A stretch of DNA of 64,000 nt from Nitrosopumilus sp. b1 (GTDB taxonomy: Archaea > Thermoproteota > Nitrososphaeria > Nitrososphaerales > Nitrosopumilaceae), in the NCBI RefSeq assembly GCF_014078545.1, contig NZ_MU078712.1, positions 5,105-69,104 of the forward strand. The letters run 5' to 3'. Each line of letters starts with the position of its first letter. Within the stretch, counting starts at the first letter, position 1. Positions 44,307-53,628 of the stretch are shown here, one piece after another. The position numbers were made by a program, and so were the translations under genes. Below the pieces are notes generated by a model, which worked only from the letters and a program-made list of their open reading frames with translations, was not told the DNA's origin and did not search any database.

Positions 44307-45125
44307 CTATTTTCTTGCAATGTTTGAGATGATATGGGAACCCTTGTTGTATCCCTCGTAAATGTAAACTCCTACTGCTTCTACATTTGGAGGAAGTTTT
44401 GGTGCTAAAATTTTGATAATTTCAGTTGAGAGGTTCTCTACGGTAGCTTCTCCCTCTAAAAGATATGTTGTATTCTTTGGAACTTGTAAATCAAATACTC
44501 CTTTTGGTCCATCAAATGAAATGTGATAGTGCGAATCATCTTCTTTGTTCATGTATTTTCTATTTATGAAGAACTTATGATCAAATACTCCGATTACTTC
44601 TTTGATGATCTTTTTTGCCTCACCAAAATCAATTAGGAGATTATTCTTCATCTGACCTACTAGCTCAACCATCACAGATGATGTGTGGCCATGAAGTATT
44701 GAGCATTTTTCCACTAGAGGAAGTATGTGCGCATAATCAAAAGTAAATGATTGATCTTCCATAAAGATTGAACCCGTCTGTGGATGTTTTTGATCATAAA
44801 ATACAATATCCTGTAACTCTTTAATCTGTGCTGCATACTTTGGATGCCCAATTGCCATTACCTTGAAATCAGGTTTACTCTCTTTGATCTCTCTGTATTT
44901 TTCTATGTCTTCTTCATTATCGATTACTTCGATCAATCCTTTTTCTGTTTTAAAATCAACTTTGATCTTTTTCCCATTAACTTCTAACTCGTAATCATAA
45001 TCATAATCTTGTCCCAAAAATGACAACATCTGGGCAATAGATAATTCTGTTCTACTTTTTAGAAGATTTCCCAATTTGTCAATATACCTAAAATCTGAAT
45101 CAAGTACCGTCGGAGTTGTGGTCAT
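44307..45125 (-). CDS. 6-pyruvoyl-tetrahydropterin synthase/QueD-like domain fused to a nuclease-fold-like N-terminal domain
   Basis: A 272-residue protein. Residues 120-272 are a PTPS/QueD domain: zinc histidines H133, H145 and H147 (FDYAHIL...CSILHGHTSS), possible catalytic C141, and DFGEAKKIIKEVIGVFDHKFF. Residues 10-112 have a helix-strand pattern with D57 and E66 (VDFKTEKGLIEVID) resembling a PD-(D/E)XK fold, though the final Lys is not in the usual place. The domain makes 6-carboxy- or 6-pyruvoyl-tetrahydropterin from dihydroneopterin triphosphate. A pterin carbinolamine dehydratase gene follows upstream on the same strand. Confidence 0.75.
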   Translation of the reverse strand: MTTTPTVLDSDFRYIDKLGNLLKSRTELSIAQMLSFLGQDYDYDYELEVNGKKIKVDFKTEKGLIEVIDNEEDIEKYREIKESKPDFKVMAIGHPKYAAQIKELQDIVFYDQKHPQTGSIFMEDQSFTFDYAHILPLVEKCSILHGHTSSVMVELVGQMKNNLLIDFGEAKKIIKEVIGVFDHKFFINRKYMNKEDDSHYHISFDGPKGVFDLQVPKNTTYLLEGEATVENLSTEIIKILAPKLPPNVEAVGVYIYEGYNKGSHIISNIARK

Positions 45126-45180
45126 TTGGAGTCTTTGGTCAGTAATCTGTATATAAATTCTGTAAAATAATTTTCAAAAT

Positions 45181-45459
45181 CTATGCAAGAGAATTTAGAA
45201 TTTCAGCAAGACAGATATCATTTTGAGTAATGCCTCCTGCATCATGAGTCATCAAATCAATTGATATTTTGTTGTAAACATTAAACCATTCTGGGTGATG
45301 ATTCATCTTTTCTATCTCCATGGCTGCCCTTGTCATAAATCCAAATGCTTCATTAAATGAGGCAAATTCAAAATCCTTGTGTAGTTTTTCATCTCTGATT
45401 GACCACCCGGGAATGGATTTGAGAGCCTCCTCTATCTGTTCTTGGGGTAGTTTTTGCAT
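45181..45459 (-). CDS. Pterin-4a-carbinolamine dehydratase
   Basis: A 92-residue protein of the PCD/DCoH family, with the signature helix-strand [31 protein letters not shown] (His pair HH and the last T/D motif intact). It recycles the 4a-hydroxy form of tetrahydropterin after aromatic hydroxylation, or protects pterin/folate chemistry. Upstream of the PTPS-like gene on the same strand, supporting a pterin-cofactor unit. Confidence 0.93.
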   Translation of the reverse strand: MQKLPQEQIEEALKSIPGWSIRDEKLHKDFEFASFNEAFGFMTRAAMEIEKMNHHPEWFNVYNKISIDLMTHDAGGITQNDICLAEILNSLA

Positions 45460-45536
45460 AATTCAAGTTTGTTGTTGTTAAATTAATAGTTTCAACACCG
45501 CAACCACTTTGTATTGGATTTTTTATAAGTGAAATC

Positions 45537-46292
45537 ATGGATGAGAATCAAAAGATTCTGCTTGAAAAAATCACAAATTCGATAAAATCTACAGTTGACG
45601 CAAAAAAAATTGGGGTTGCCTTTTCAGGAGGAGTAGACAGCACCATGATGGCAAAAATTCTATCTTCTCTGGGATATGATGTTACATTACTAACCGTCGG
45701 CTTCAAAGACTCTCATGATATTATGTTTGCAAAACAAGTCAATGAACTTCTTGGATTGCCTCACAAAATTCTTGAGATAGTTCCAAAAACTTTTGAAAAA
45801 ATTTCAAAGGATATCAATACAAAAATCAAGACAGATAATTTATCATGGAATGAAAACTGTATTGCATTTTATTATGTTTCAAAACTTGCATCTAAAATAG
45901 GAATAAGGACTGTAGTTACTGCAAACGGCATTGATGAGTTGTTTTGTGGTTACAATGCGTATAGGGACGTTGTATCTGATGGGGAATCTGCAGTTTTAGA
46001 ATTAATGGAGAAGAAACTTGCAAATGAAATAGAAATGATGAAAGCAGTAAACCTCATTTCTTCTGAGAACGAAGTAAAGATATTACAACCTTTGCTTACT
46101 TTTGATTTTATTAATTTTGCAAAAAAAATACCACTTGATGAGAAAATTCACGATAAGGATGATCTTATTAGAAAACACATCATACGAAAACTTGCTTTAT
46201 CAGTTGGCGTTCCGGAAGTATCAGCTACTAAAAGAAAAAAGGCATTACAATATGGGACAAAAATTCACAAAACTTTGCTAAAGTCTAGGTAA
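45537..46292 (+). CDS. Stand-alone asparagine-synthase-type PP-loop ATPase
   Basis: A 251-residue protein made only of the AMP-forming synthetase half of AsnB-type enzymes: PP-loop SGGVDST (30-36), TANGIDELFCGYNAYR, and the C-terminal KRKKALQYGTKIHK. The N-terminal glutaminase domain is absent, so ammonia must come from free NH4+ or another protein, or the substrate differs. Ammonia is abundant in these cells. The stop overlaps the convergent purB by 8 nt. Confidence 0.75.
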   Translation: MDENQKILLEKITNSIKSTVDAKKIGVAFSGGVDSTMMAKILSSLGYDVTLLTVGFKDSHDIMFAKQVNELLGLPHKILEIVPKTFEKISKDINTKIKTDNLSWNENCIAFYYVSKLASKIGIRTVVTANGIDELFCGYNAYRDVVSDGESAVLELMEKKLANEIEMMKAVNLISSENEVKILQPLLTFDFINFAKKIPLDEKIHDKDDLIRKHIIRKLALSVGVPEVSATKRKKALQYGTKIHKTLLKSR

Positions 46293-47649
46293 ATCTCTTC
46301 ATATACTTTTGAACCGTTTTGTTTACATTTGAAATTATTGTAACCGAAGCTCCCAAGTGACGTTCTGGAACAAAGATGTCTTTGATCTCTTTTTCTGAAA
46401 GCTTTGATGATACTGCCTTGTCATTTTTTATTGCATCAAAGTAATCCATATTCTTGTCCTTTGCCTCAAATGCAATTCTTTGAACATCTCTATATGCTAC
46501 AAATCTGGGTACACCTTTCTTGATTAGTGCCTCTAAAACAAATTCTGCAAAAATTTGGCCTTTAGTTTGGTAAAGGTTCTCTTTTATTCGCTTATCGTTT
46601 ACTTGAAGGTTTGAGATTATCTTGATCATTGTTTCAAGCATCTCATCAAGTAAAATTGAGACCATAGGAAGCATAAATCGCTCATTGGCTGAATTGGATA
46701 GATCTCTTTCATGCCATAATGGAATATTTTCAAATGCTGTTCCAATTTGACTGCGCAAAATTTTTGAAAGTGAAGAGATTCTCTCGCTTTTGATTGGATT
46801 TCTCTTCACTGGAACTGCACTGCTTCCCATCTGACCTTTCTTAAATTGCTCAGCAACTTCACCGATTTCTGTCCTTTGAAGATTTCTAATCTCTATTGCA
46901 ATTTTTTCTAATGTTGCACCGATTAATGATAACTGGAATACATACTCTGCATACCTTTCTCTTGGAATTATCTGCGTTGTAACTTCTGCAGGATATAGAT
47001 TCAGTCTTTTTGCAACTCGCCTTTGAACCTCTACTGCTTTTACACCCATCAATGAACCAGTTCCAACTACGCCTAGAGTCTTACACATTAACACTCTTTT
47101 TTTGATCTCTTGAACTCTTTCCAAGTGTAGTGCCATCTCAGAAGCCCAGTTTGCAAATTTTAATCCAAATGATATAATGCTTGCATGCTGTCCATGAGTC
47201 CTGCCAACTGCAGGAAGCTCTTTGTACGTTACTGCTTTTTTTGCTAAAAGTATTGCAAGCTTTCCAATTTTAGGCTGAATTATAGAAATTGCATCCCTCA
47301 TCTGCATTGAATTGCTTGTATCAACTAGATCATTACTTGTCAAGCCATAATGAATCCAAGGCCTTGTACTTGCAATGCATTTTTCACTTAATGCCTCAAC
47401 AAGGGCTGCTGTGTCATGATCACTTTTTGCTTCTAATTGTTTTATTCTGTTGGCTGTAATCTTTCTTGATTTTGTAACTGCAAAAATGTTCTTTCCAGCT
47501 GATTTTGGAATTATTCCAATCTCGCCCTGTGAAATAGCAGCTGCACCTTCGATCTCTAATTGATAATTTACTTTATTTTGTTCATTAAAGATAGCTAGCA
47601 TTTCTTTTGTTCCGTATCTTCCAGAATCTATTGGTAGAATTGCCAACAT
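46285..47649 (-). CDS. purB: Adenylosuccinate lyase
   Basis: A 454-residue fumarase/aspartase-superfamily lyase acting twice in purine synthesis. Seen: the TSNDLVDTSNS region, GRTHGQHASIISFG, and the signature loop KGQMGSSAVPVKRNPIKSE. ATG start; length normal. Confidence 0.95.
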   Translation of the reverse strand: MLAILPIDSGRYGTKEMLAIFNEQNKVNYQLEIEGAAAISQGEIGIIPKSAGKNIFAVTKSRKITANRIKQLEAKSDHDTAALVEALSEKCIASTRPWIHYGLTSNDLVDTSNSMQMRDAISIIQPKIGKLAILLAKKAVTYKELPAVGRTHGQHASIISFGLKFANWASEMALHLERVQEIKKRVLMCKTLGVVGTGSLMGVKAVEVQRRVAKRLNLYPAEVTTQIIPRERYAEYVFQLSLIGATLEKIAIEIRNLQRTEIGEVAEQFKKGQMGSSAVPVKRNPIKSERISSLSKILRSQIGTAFENIPLWHERDLSNSANERFMLPMVSILLDEMLETMIKIISNLQVNDKRIKENLYQTKGQIFAEFVLEALIKKGVPRFVAYRDVQRIAFEAKDKNMDYFDAIKNDKAVSSKLSEKEIKDIFVPERHLGASVTIISNVNKTVQKYMKRFT

Positions 47650-47716
47650 TTTGTATCATTTAGCATCGAAAATAAATCTACTTCTTTGGAGTCGATTTAC
47701 GGTCAGTTTTTAGTCA

Positions 47717-47884
47717 TTATTTATGACACTCACAATTACAACTTTTAGGAATACACCTGTGCGTTATACAGTCCTTGCACCCTTTACTTCGACCACTCTT
47801 TACTCGAAGCCACTCCTTATCCAACTTGAATCTATTAGATGATCTAGGAACATAAAGATGCTGAATATTTGATGCTTTAACCAC
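47717..47884 (-). CDS. 55-residue cysteine-rich protein
   Basis: GTG at 47884, TAA ending at 47717. Residues 36-54 carry GCKDC...HRC...CNCECHK, six Cys and several His in 19 residues, suggesting a compact zinc or iron-sulfur site; the N-terminal part is basic (RSSNRFKLDKEWLRVKSGR). No ATG start; a TATA-like sequence is not obvious. A likely small nucleic-acid-binding or redox protein. Confidence 0.45.
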   Translation of the reverse strand: MVKASNIQHLYVPRSSNRFKLDKEWLRVKSGRSKGCKDCITHRCIPKSCNCECHK

Positions 47885-48129
47885 TGAGAAAAAAGAAGTC
47901 TCCTTTACTTTGGAGACTGGTAATTACGTTAACTAGTTTATGTGAGCTTTTGGGCCACCAGCTAACACCGTGAGATGTCTCTGACTCAATGATTCACATA
48001 GTACTGTGTTTTTGTTAAAAAATTGGGGCCAAAAAGGATCACAATTAGGTTAATTTTGTAAACCTTCCATTACTGATTCAGTGATGGAAAGAATGCTCAC
48101 TATCTTAAATACAAATTTTGTTAGAGGAA
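47885..48129. other. Intergenic region with hairpins, no gene seen
   Basis: A 6-bp hairpin GTCTCC/GGAGAC lies around 47898-47917 and an 11-bp hairpin (one G-T pair) at 48065-48089. A TATA-like CTTAAATACA lies at 48104-48113, serving the RNA candidate that follows. No ORF with coding character. Confidence 0.4.
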
Positions 48130-48204
48130 TCAGTGCTAATCCAATCCTCGCTGAACCAGGGGAAAACAAGGTTTGGCTTGAGTCGATAGATTAGCGTTTT
48201 CCCC
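48130..48204 (+). ncRNA. Small structured RNA with pseudoknot-like pairings
   Basis: About 75 nt between a TATA-like element and rtcB. Two perfect long-range pairings: GCTAATC (48135-48141) with GATTAGC (48189-48195), and GGGGAAAAC (48159-48167) with GTTTTCCCC (48196-48204). They interleave (a-b-a'-b'), so the RNA forms an H-type pseudoknot or switches between two states. The second pairing is followed by ATTTTAT, as in a terminator. No known family recognised. Confidence 0.45.
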
Positions 48205-48251
48205 ATTTTATATGATTTAAATTGCTTAATTTTGGATCTTAAGCGATTCTT

Positions 48252-49700
48252 ATGTCTTCTTTAACTCCAAAAAAAGTTCGTGACAATGAATATGTAATAA
48301 ATCCCGATTCATCAAACGGGCTTAAAGTACCCGTGAAAATTTTTGCAGACGAACAACTATTATCAAAAATGCTCACAGATAGAACAATTTCCCAAGCAAT
48401 GAATGTTGCATCAATGCCTGGCATTGTAAGTCATGCAGTGGTACTACCGGATGGCCATGAGGGCTATGGATTTCCTGTTGGTGGTGTTGCCGCAATGGAT
48501 GCAAATGAAGGGATGATTAGTCCTGGAGGAGTTGGTTATGATATCAACTGCGGAGTAAGACTGATTCGTACCAATCTTACAGCAGAAACAATGCGACCAA
48601 AACTAAAGGAACTTGTAACTGATTTGTTTAATACGATTCCTTCCGGTGTAGGCTCAAAAGGAGCGGTAAAGCTAAACACATCACAACTTGATGAAGTACT
48701 AGTTAGAGGTGTAAGTTGGGCAGTTGATCATGGTTATGGTACCAAAGATGACGTAAATGTTTGTGAAGAGTCAGGTCAGATTAAAGACGCAGATCCAAAC
48801 AAAGTTTCTGATAGGGCACGCAAACGCGGAGCTCCGCAACTAGGAAGTCTTGGATCGGGAAACCATTTTCTTGAAATTCAGCAAGTATCTGAAATTCATG
48901 ATGAGGAAGCAGCAAAAAGAATGGGAATTCAAAAAGGAAACATTACTGTTCTGATACATTGTGGCTCTAGAGGATTTGGTCATCAAGTGTGCAGCGATTA
49001 TCTTAGAATATCTGAAAAAGCATTACAAAAGTATAACATCAATCTAAAAGACAGGGAACTTGCATGCGTTCCCAATTCTTCTGAAGAAGGCGAATCGTAT
49101 AGAAAGGCAATGTTTGCAGCATTGAATTTTGCATGGAGTAATAGGCAGATGATCACGCACTGGACAAGAAAATCTTTTGAGCGAGTTTTCAAACAGTCAG
49201 AAGCAGATCTAGATATGAAATTAGTATATGATGTAGCGCACAACATTGCCAAAGTAGAAAAACACAAAATCGATGGAAAAGAAAGGTCTGTAGTGGTTCA
49301 CAGAAAAGGCGCAACTAGAGCATTTCCTGCAAATCGAGATGAAATCCCACAAAAGTATAGGGATTTGGGACAACCAGTATTCATTCCAGGTTCTATGGGA
49401 ACCGCAAGCTGGATTTTACTTGGGCAACCAAATTCTATGGATTTGACTTTTGGCTCTACTGCTCATGGTGCAGGAAGAATGATGTCAAGATCAAAGGCCA
49501 GAAGAGACTATACAGAGTCTGAAGTAAAACAATCACTTTCCGATAAAGGAATTTTCATTAAAGCATTAACAAGAGATGGAGTAGTGGAAGAGACACCTCA
49601 AGCATACAAAGATGTAGATGCAGTCGTCAATGTCTCTCATGATTTAGGTATTGCAACCAAAGTAGCAAAACTTGTACCTATTGGTGTGATTAAAGGTTGA
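48252..49700 (+). CDS. rtcB: RNA-splicing ligase RtcB
   Basis: A 482-residue GTP-dependent RNA ligase that joins tRNA exons after intron removal (2',3'-cyclic phosphate and 5'-OH ends). Signatures: PDGHEGYGFPVGGVAA, GGVGYDINCGVRLI (metal-binding Cys), LGSGNHFLE, HCGSRGFGHQV and the guanylylated His near the end in GSTAHGAGRMMSRSKA. Its substrates include the intron-containing Leu, Ile and Trp tRNAs of this window. Ends TTGA, overlapping the PDCD5-like gene. Confidence 0.97.
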   Translation: MSSLTPKKVRDNEYVINPDSSNGLKVPVKIFADEQLLSKMLTDRTISQAMNVASMPGIVSHAVVLPDGHEGYGFPVGGVAAMDANEGMISPGGVGYDINCGVRLIRTNLTAETMRPKLKELVTDLFNTIPSGVGSKGAVKLNTSQLDEVLVRGVSWAVDHGYGTKDDVNVCEESGQIKDADPNKVSDRARKRGAPQLGSLGSGNHFLEIQQVSEIHDEEAAKRMGIQKGNITVLIHCGSRGFGHQVCSDYLRISEKALQKYNINLKDRELACVPNSSEEGESYRKAMFAALNFAWSNRQMITHWTRKSFERVFKQSEADLDMKLVYDVAHNIAKVEKHKIDGKERSVVVHRKGATRAFPANRDEIPQKYRDLGQPVFIPGSMGTASWILLGQPNSMDLTFGSTAHGAGRMMSRSKARRDYTESEVKQSLSDKGIFIKALTRDGVVEETPQAYKDVDAVVNVSHDLGIATKVAKLVPIGVIKG

Positions 49701-50107
49701 GCGAAGAAGACAAGGAACTTGAACAACTAAAAGCAAAACGCCTAGCAGAGATGCAAAGAAACCTTTCTTCAAAACAGATGCAAGAATCTAATAAAACTCA
49801 AGCAAAGAAACCTGCTAAAAAGCCTCGTGAAATTTTGGTTGAGCAACTAGGGTTTCGTGGACTAGAAGTACTACAGAATGCTGAATCTCAATTTCCAAAT
49901 GAGACTAGAATGGTAGTTGACAAACTTGCAGAGCTAATCACTTCTGGTGAAGTTGATGAAAAAATTGATGGTGGAAAACTTTTGATGCTCTTTCGCTCAA
50001 TTGGAATTAATGTTAGAATGCAAACCAAAATTAACATTGAGCAGGATGGAAAGTTTGTCTCACTTTCAGATAAGCTAAGCACCAAAAACGAAGAGCCTAG
50101 TGAATGA
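49697..50107 (+). CDS. PDCD5-family DNA-binding protein
   Basis: A 136-residue protein of the archaeal PDCD5 family: charged N-terminal helix (SEEDKELEQLKAKRLAEMQ) with a basic linker, then the three-helix core (ILVEQLGFRGLEVLQNAESQFP...VVDKLAELITSGEVDEKIDG). TTG start overlapping the rtcB stop, so translationally coupled. Homologues bind DNA; precise role in archaea is not settled. Confidence 0.85.
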   Translation: MSEEDKELEQLKAKRLAEMQRNLSSKQMQESNKTQAKKPAKKPREILVEQLGFRGLEVLQNAESQFPNETRMVVDKLAELITSGEVDEKIDGGKLLMLFRSIGINVRMQTKINIEQDGKFVSLSDKLSTKNEEPSE

Positions 50108-50110
50108 TTC

Positions 50111-50425
50111 ATGCCAACCATTCTAGAAATCAGCTCCACAAAATACGACGATGATATCCCATTAATCAAAAAGGCACTGATTAATTTAGAATCAATCTGT
50201 GAAGTACGTGACGGATTTTTAATTAGTGAACCGATGGCAAGGTTTGGCTGGACATTTTTCAAGATTGCATTAAAGCCTAATCTGTTTTTTGCAATAGAAA
50301 AAAAATTTCATGACATGATAAACAACTCAAAGGGAAGAAAACCTGAAGACAGGTTTTCAAATTTTATGTCAGACTATTTTGCAGCTCGTGGGTGTGCAGT
50401 TAAGATAAAACTATTGGACTACTAG
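50111..50425 (+). CDS. Small protein in the rtcB operon, unknown
   Basis: A 104-residue soluble protein starting 3 nt after the PDCD5-like gene. Strand-helix start ([21 protein letters not shown]), a Phe/Trp-rich centre and a basic end. Four-nt overlap with the convergent rps11 gene. Family not recognised. Confidence 0.6.
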   Translation: MPTILEISSTKYDDDIPLIKKALINLESICEVRDGFLISEPMARFGWTFFKIALKPNLFFAIEKKFHDMINNSKGRKPEDRFSNFMSDYFAARGCAVKIKLLDY

Positions 50426-50931
50426 ACTCTGCGTCCTCTTTTACCGCCTTTCTTTCTGGTGGTATCGTGAGGAATTGGTGTAACATCATCAATTCTACCA
50501 ATTTTGAATCCGCCTCTAGCCAATGCTCTGATTGCAGCTTGTGCACCTGGTCCTGGAACTCTTGAACCGACTCCGCCAACTGCTCTAACTCTAATATGAA
50601 ATGCTGTGAATCCTTTGGTTCTTGCTGATTCATTTACTGCATTTGCTGCTTTCATGGCAGCAAATGGTGATGATTCGTATCTGTCTGCATTAACATGGAT
50701 TCCACCTGAGCTGATTGCAATTGTTTCAGCACCGGTAAGATCTGTCATGTGAATTATTGTATTATTATAACTGCTGTAAATATGGGCAATTCCCCATTTC
50801 TCCTTCTCTTCTGTCTTCTGCTCTGTCTTTTTTGATTTTGTTTTTACCTTAGTTTCCTCTACTTCGGCCTCTACTTGTTCTGGCTCTTCTACCTCTTCAA
50901 TCTCTTTAACCTCGACTTCGGCTTCAGACAA
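50422..50931 (-). CDS. rps11: Ribosomal protein S11 (uS11) with acidic N-terminal extension
   Basis: A 169-residue protein. The C-terminal 125 residues are a standard uS11 ([40 protein letters not shown], and the basic [12 protein letters not shown] end). Residues 1-44 are an unusual Glu/Lys-rich extension with no likely fold. TTG start at 50931; an internal start is possible, but none is better supported. Confidence 0.95.
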   Translation of the reverse strand: MSEAEVEVKEIEEVEEPEQVEAEVEETKVKTKSKKTEQKTEEKEKWGIAHIYSSYNNTIIHMTDLTGAETIAISSGGIHVNADRYESSPFAAMKAANAVNESARTKGFTAFHIRVRAVGGVGSRVPGPGAQAAIRALARGGFKIGRIDDVTPIPHDTTRKKGGKRGRRV

Positions 50932-51035
50932 TGTGTACTCACGCCTTGAAGGGTTTAAAAAACATTAGTTTGACAAATAGTTCCTATTCTGACTTAGGTT
51001 TTCTCATTTTTAGCTAAAATTAAAGAAATCAGCTG

Positions 51036-52382
51036 ATGATGAACTATTTGGGAAATTTACATCCTAATTTCATGAGCGATAAACAAGTAAAAACTGAGGC
51101 ATGGGCTTCAGAATGGGGATTTCTTTTAGCATGCATAGGCTCTGCAGTTGGAATAGGTAACATCTGGAGATTCCCATATATTGTAGGTGAAAATGGCGGT
51201 GGTGCATTTCTAATTCCATTCATAATCATTGTTGGGAGTCTAGGGTTCGTTTTGATGTTACTTGAATTTGCAATAGGGAGAAGATACAAGTCTTCAATCG
51301 TTACTGGATTGGCAAGTATTTCTAAAAAATTCAAATGGGCTGGAGCAGCAATCGCATTAGTAGCATTTGCAATGCTTAGTTACTACCTTGTAATCTTAGG
51401 ATGGGTTTTATCATATTTTATCTCAAATCTTGGTCAAACATTTTTAGAATTTGAAAAATTCACTCAGTCATATTATCCTGTATTAGCTTTTACGGCTGTT
51501 TTGATTTTGACTTTTATTATTGTACGACGAGGAATTACTTCTGGAATAGAAAAATTCAACAAGATAGGAATTTTGTTTCTAATAGGAATTATTATTCCTT
51601 TGATGATTTATGGTGTGACTTTACCTGGTTCCAGTGAAGGAATTTCATATTTTCTTAAGCCTGATTTTTCTAGAATTGGAGAACCACAAATTTGGTCAAC
51701 TGCATTTGGTCAAGCATTTTTTTCTTTATCATTAGGTTCTGGCTCTTTACTTACCTATGGTAGCTACCTACGAGGAAAACATTCTCTGATCCGTTCTTCT
51801 TCAATAATTATTTCTGCAAATACAATGATATCGATATTTGCAGGAATTATGATTTTTTCATTTGTTTTCTCATTTGGAATGAACCCACAAGAGGGAATTC
51901 CATTAATCTTTGAAGTCTTACCGAATATTTTTTCTGACATTAATTTTGGCTTCTTTGTTGGTGCAATCTTCTTCTTCTTACTCTTAATAGCTGGACTAAC
52001 TTCTGCAATAGGGCTTTTTCAAGTTCCAAATGCTTCTCTACAGGACTCATTTAATCTATCAAACAAAAAATCAAGTGCCATAATCGCAATTGGAATATTT
52101 TTGGTAGGTATTCCTTCAGCATTAAGTTATAGTCCAATTGAACTTGGTTTGTCAGGTGTTTTATTCCTAGATGGAATGGATTATGTATTTGGAACGTATG
52201 GTATCACAATCTCTGAACTGATTTTTGTAGTAGTGGTAACTTGGTTTGTTGATAAAAAGAAGATACTAGAAAATATTAACGCGACATCTAGATTCAATAT
52301 ACCACAATCGACAATATCTGTGGTAAAATATTCCTCACCAATTGTAATTATTGCAATACTAGTATCCACTGCAATTTTCTAG
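51036..52382 (+). CDS. Sodium-dependent transporter of the NSS (SNF) family
   Basis: A 448-residue membrane protein with about 11 helices and the LeuT-type signature in TM1 (WGFLLACIGSAVGIGNIWRFPYI). NSS proteins import amino acids or osmolytes with Na+. In a chemolithoautotroph it may recover amino acids or take up compatible solutes. A start at ATG 51072 (MSDKQVKTEAW) is also plausible. Single gene. Confidence 0.9.
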   Translation: MMNYLGNLHPNFMSDKQVKTEAWASEWGFLLACIGSAVGIGNIWRFPYIVGENGGGAFLIPFIIIVGSLGFVLMLLEFAIGRRYKSSIVTGLASISKKFKWAGAAIALVAFAMLSYYLVILGWVLSYFISNLGQTFLEFEKFTQSYYPVLAFTAVLILTFIIVRRGITSGIEKFNKIGILFLIGIIIPLMIYGVTLPGSSEGISYFLKPDFSRIGEPQIWSTAFGQAFFSLSLGSGSLLTYGSYLRGKHSLIRSSSIIISANTMISIFAGIMIFSFVFSFGMNPQEGIPLIFEVLPNIFSDINFGFFVGAIFFFLLLIAGLTSAIGLFQVPNASLQDSFNLSNKKSSAIIAIGIFLVGIPSALSYSPIELGLSGVLFLDGMDYVFGTYGITISELIFVVVVTWFVDKKKILENINATSRFNIPQSTISVVKYSSPIVIIAILVSTAIF

Positions 52383-52492
52383 ATTTATTTAATCATAAAA
52401 ACAAAACAAACAGAATTTTAGAAATGCATCAAAAAAGATCATATCTATTCAAAACCTCTTAAATTTTTAAGTGATTATTTCTTATAATCAAC

Positions 52493-52846
52493 ATGGGGAT
52501 TTTTGATCGATTCAGAAAAAAACAGATAGAAAATTTAGGCATTCAAGACCAAAAAATTAAATTTTTGGAAATAACCTGGACAGATCTCCTGACATGGCCA
52601 GCTGAAAAAACTAGTCAAGAGATACAAAGAAACCTTGTACCTTATTATAAAAAACTAAAGAAAATGCAGATAGATGAATTACGTAATATGAAAATTGAGA
52701 TAGTAGAGTCAAGAGATAAACATCTGCAAATTCCAGATTCCTTATCACCAAATTTTCCCATGAATAAATTAGAAACTCCAAAATCCGAATTTACTAAATT
52801 GATTCAGGCTATTGAGGAAGAAATCAAAAATCGCAAACCAGAGTAA
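52493..52846 (+). CDS. Small charged helical protein, unknown
   Basis: A 117-residue soluble protein: basic start (MGIFDRFRKKQ), then long helices rich in Glu and Lys. No membrane segment or motif. Convergent with ferritin. Confidence 0.55.
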   Translation: MGIFDRFRKKQIENLGIQDQKIKFLEITWTDLLTWPAEKTSQEIQRNLVPYYKKLKKMQIDELRNMKIEIVESRDKHLQIPDSLSPNFPMNKLETPKSEFTKLIQAIEEEIKNRKPE

Positions 52847-52922
52847 GACATTTTTCAATTACTTTATTTTTTGTGATGATATGATGAATGTAAATTACGA
52901 AACCAGCATGAATGGTTTTTAA

Positions 52923-53432
52923 TTATTCTTTGTCTTGTTTGGAACCTATTCCATTCATGTACTTGTCAACCTCGTAGATGGCAAGTTTATCACGGCCTAC
53001 GACTTCAAATTTTTGCAAAATATTATCAAAGGTTTCTTCTTCTTCGATCTGTTCTTTTACGAACCACTGCATAAAGTCAAATGTACGGCGATCTCTTTCT
53101 TTTTCTGCTAATGTGATGATTTGATGTATGGATTGTGTTACTTTTTGTTCATTCTCAAGCGAAGTCCTGATGATTTCCTCCAACGACTTGACATCTTTTT
53201 TTGGTTCAGAGCATGCAGATATGTCTGCCATAGTGCCTATTCTATTCATGTAATGAACTATCTTTAGCATGTGCTGTCTTTCTTCATCTGATTGAGCATA
53301 AAAAAAACTTGCAGCTCCTTCATACCCTGTTACTTCACACCATGAGGCCATTCCAAGATAAAAGCTTGAAGCATCAGATTCCATAACTATTTGCTCATTT
53401 AGAGATTTTCTCATCTCGTCTGATAGTTTCAT
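52923..53432 (-). CDS. Ferritin
   Basis: A 169-residue four-helix ferritin. Diiron-centre ligands are visible in the first helix (QIVMESDASSFYLGMASW, the E17 region), the second (DEERQHMLKIVHYMNRIG, E50/H53 type) and the third (EEIIRTSLENEQKVTQSI). The C-terminal part keeps E in VKEQIEEEETF. It stores iron and detoxifies Fe2+. It lies at the left edge of the AGCT-box region; only a single AGCT is upstream of it. Confidence 0.93.
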   Translation of the reverse strand: MKLSDEMRKSLNEQIVMESDASSFYLGMASWCEVTGYEGAASFFYAQSDEERQHMLKIVHYMNRIGTMADISACSEPKKDVKSLEEIIRTSLENEQKVTQSIHQIITLAEKERDRRTFDFMQWFVKEQIEEEETFDNILQKFEVVGRDKLAIYEVDKYMNGIGSKQDKE

Positions 53433-53567
53433 ACGTTACGTTTCGTTCTATTTGATAATAGTTTGTTTCTGATTTATTGTTTACAAAATCAATATTTGTA
53501 TAATTTCATAATGTTAGCTTATGTTTTATTGATTTTACCTACTGTAAAAAATCAATGTCATAATAAC

Positions 53568-53590
53568 AGCTGAAAGCAAGCATTATGCTT
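53568..53590 (+). promoter_or_regulatory. Degenerate AGCT box before the secreted 155-residue gene
   Basis: AGCT at 53568 followed by TGCT 18 bp later (53586-53589) instead of AGCT at 19 bp. The downstream edge lies about 39 nt before the ATG at 53629, the same position as in the exact boxes. May be a weak version of the element. Confidence 0.35.
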
Positions 53591-53628
53591 TACCAGTTTT
53601 TTAATAATATCCAGATTATCAATTCATA

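Noticed and set aside
53497-53519. Exact AGCT box upstream of ferritin
   Set aside because: Only one AGCT (53516) is present; the partner position reads TGTA.
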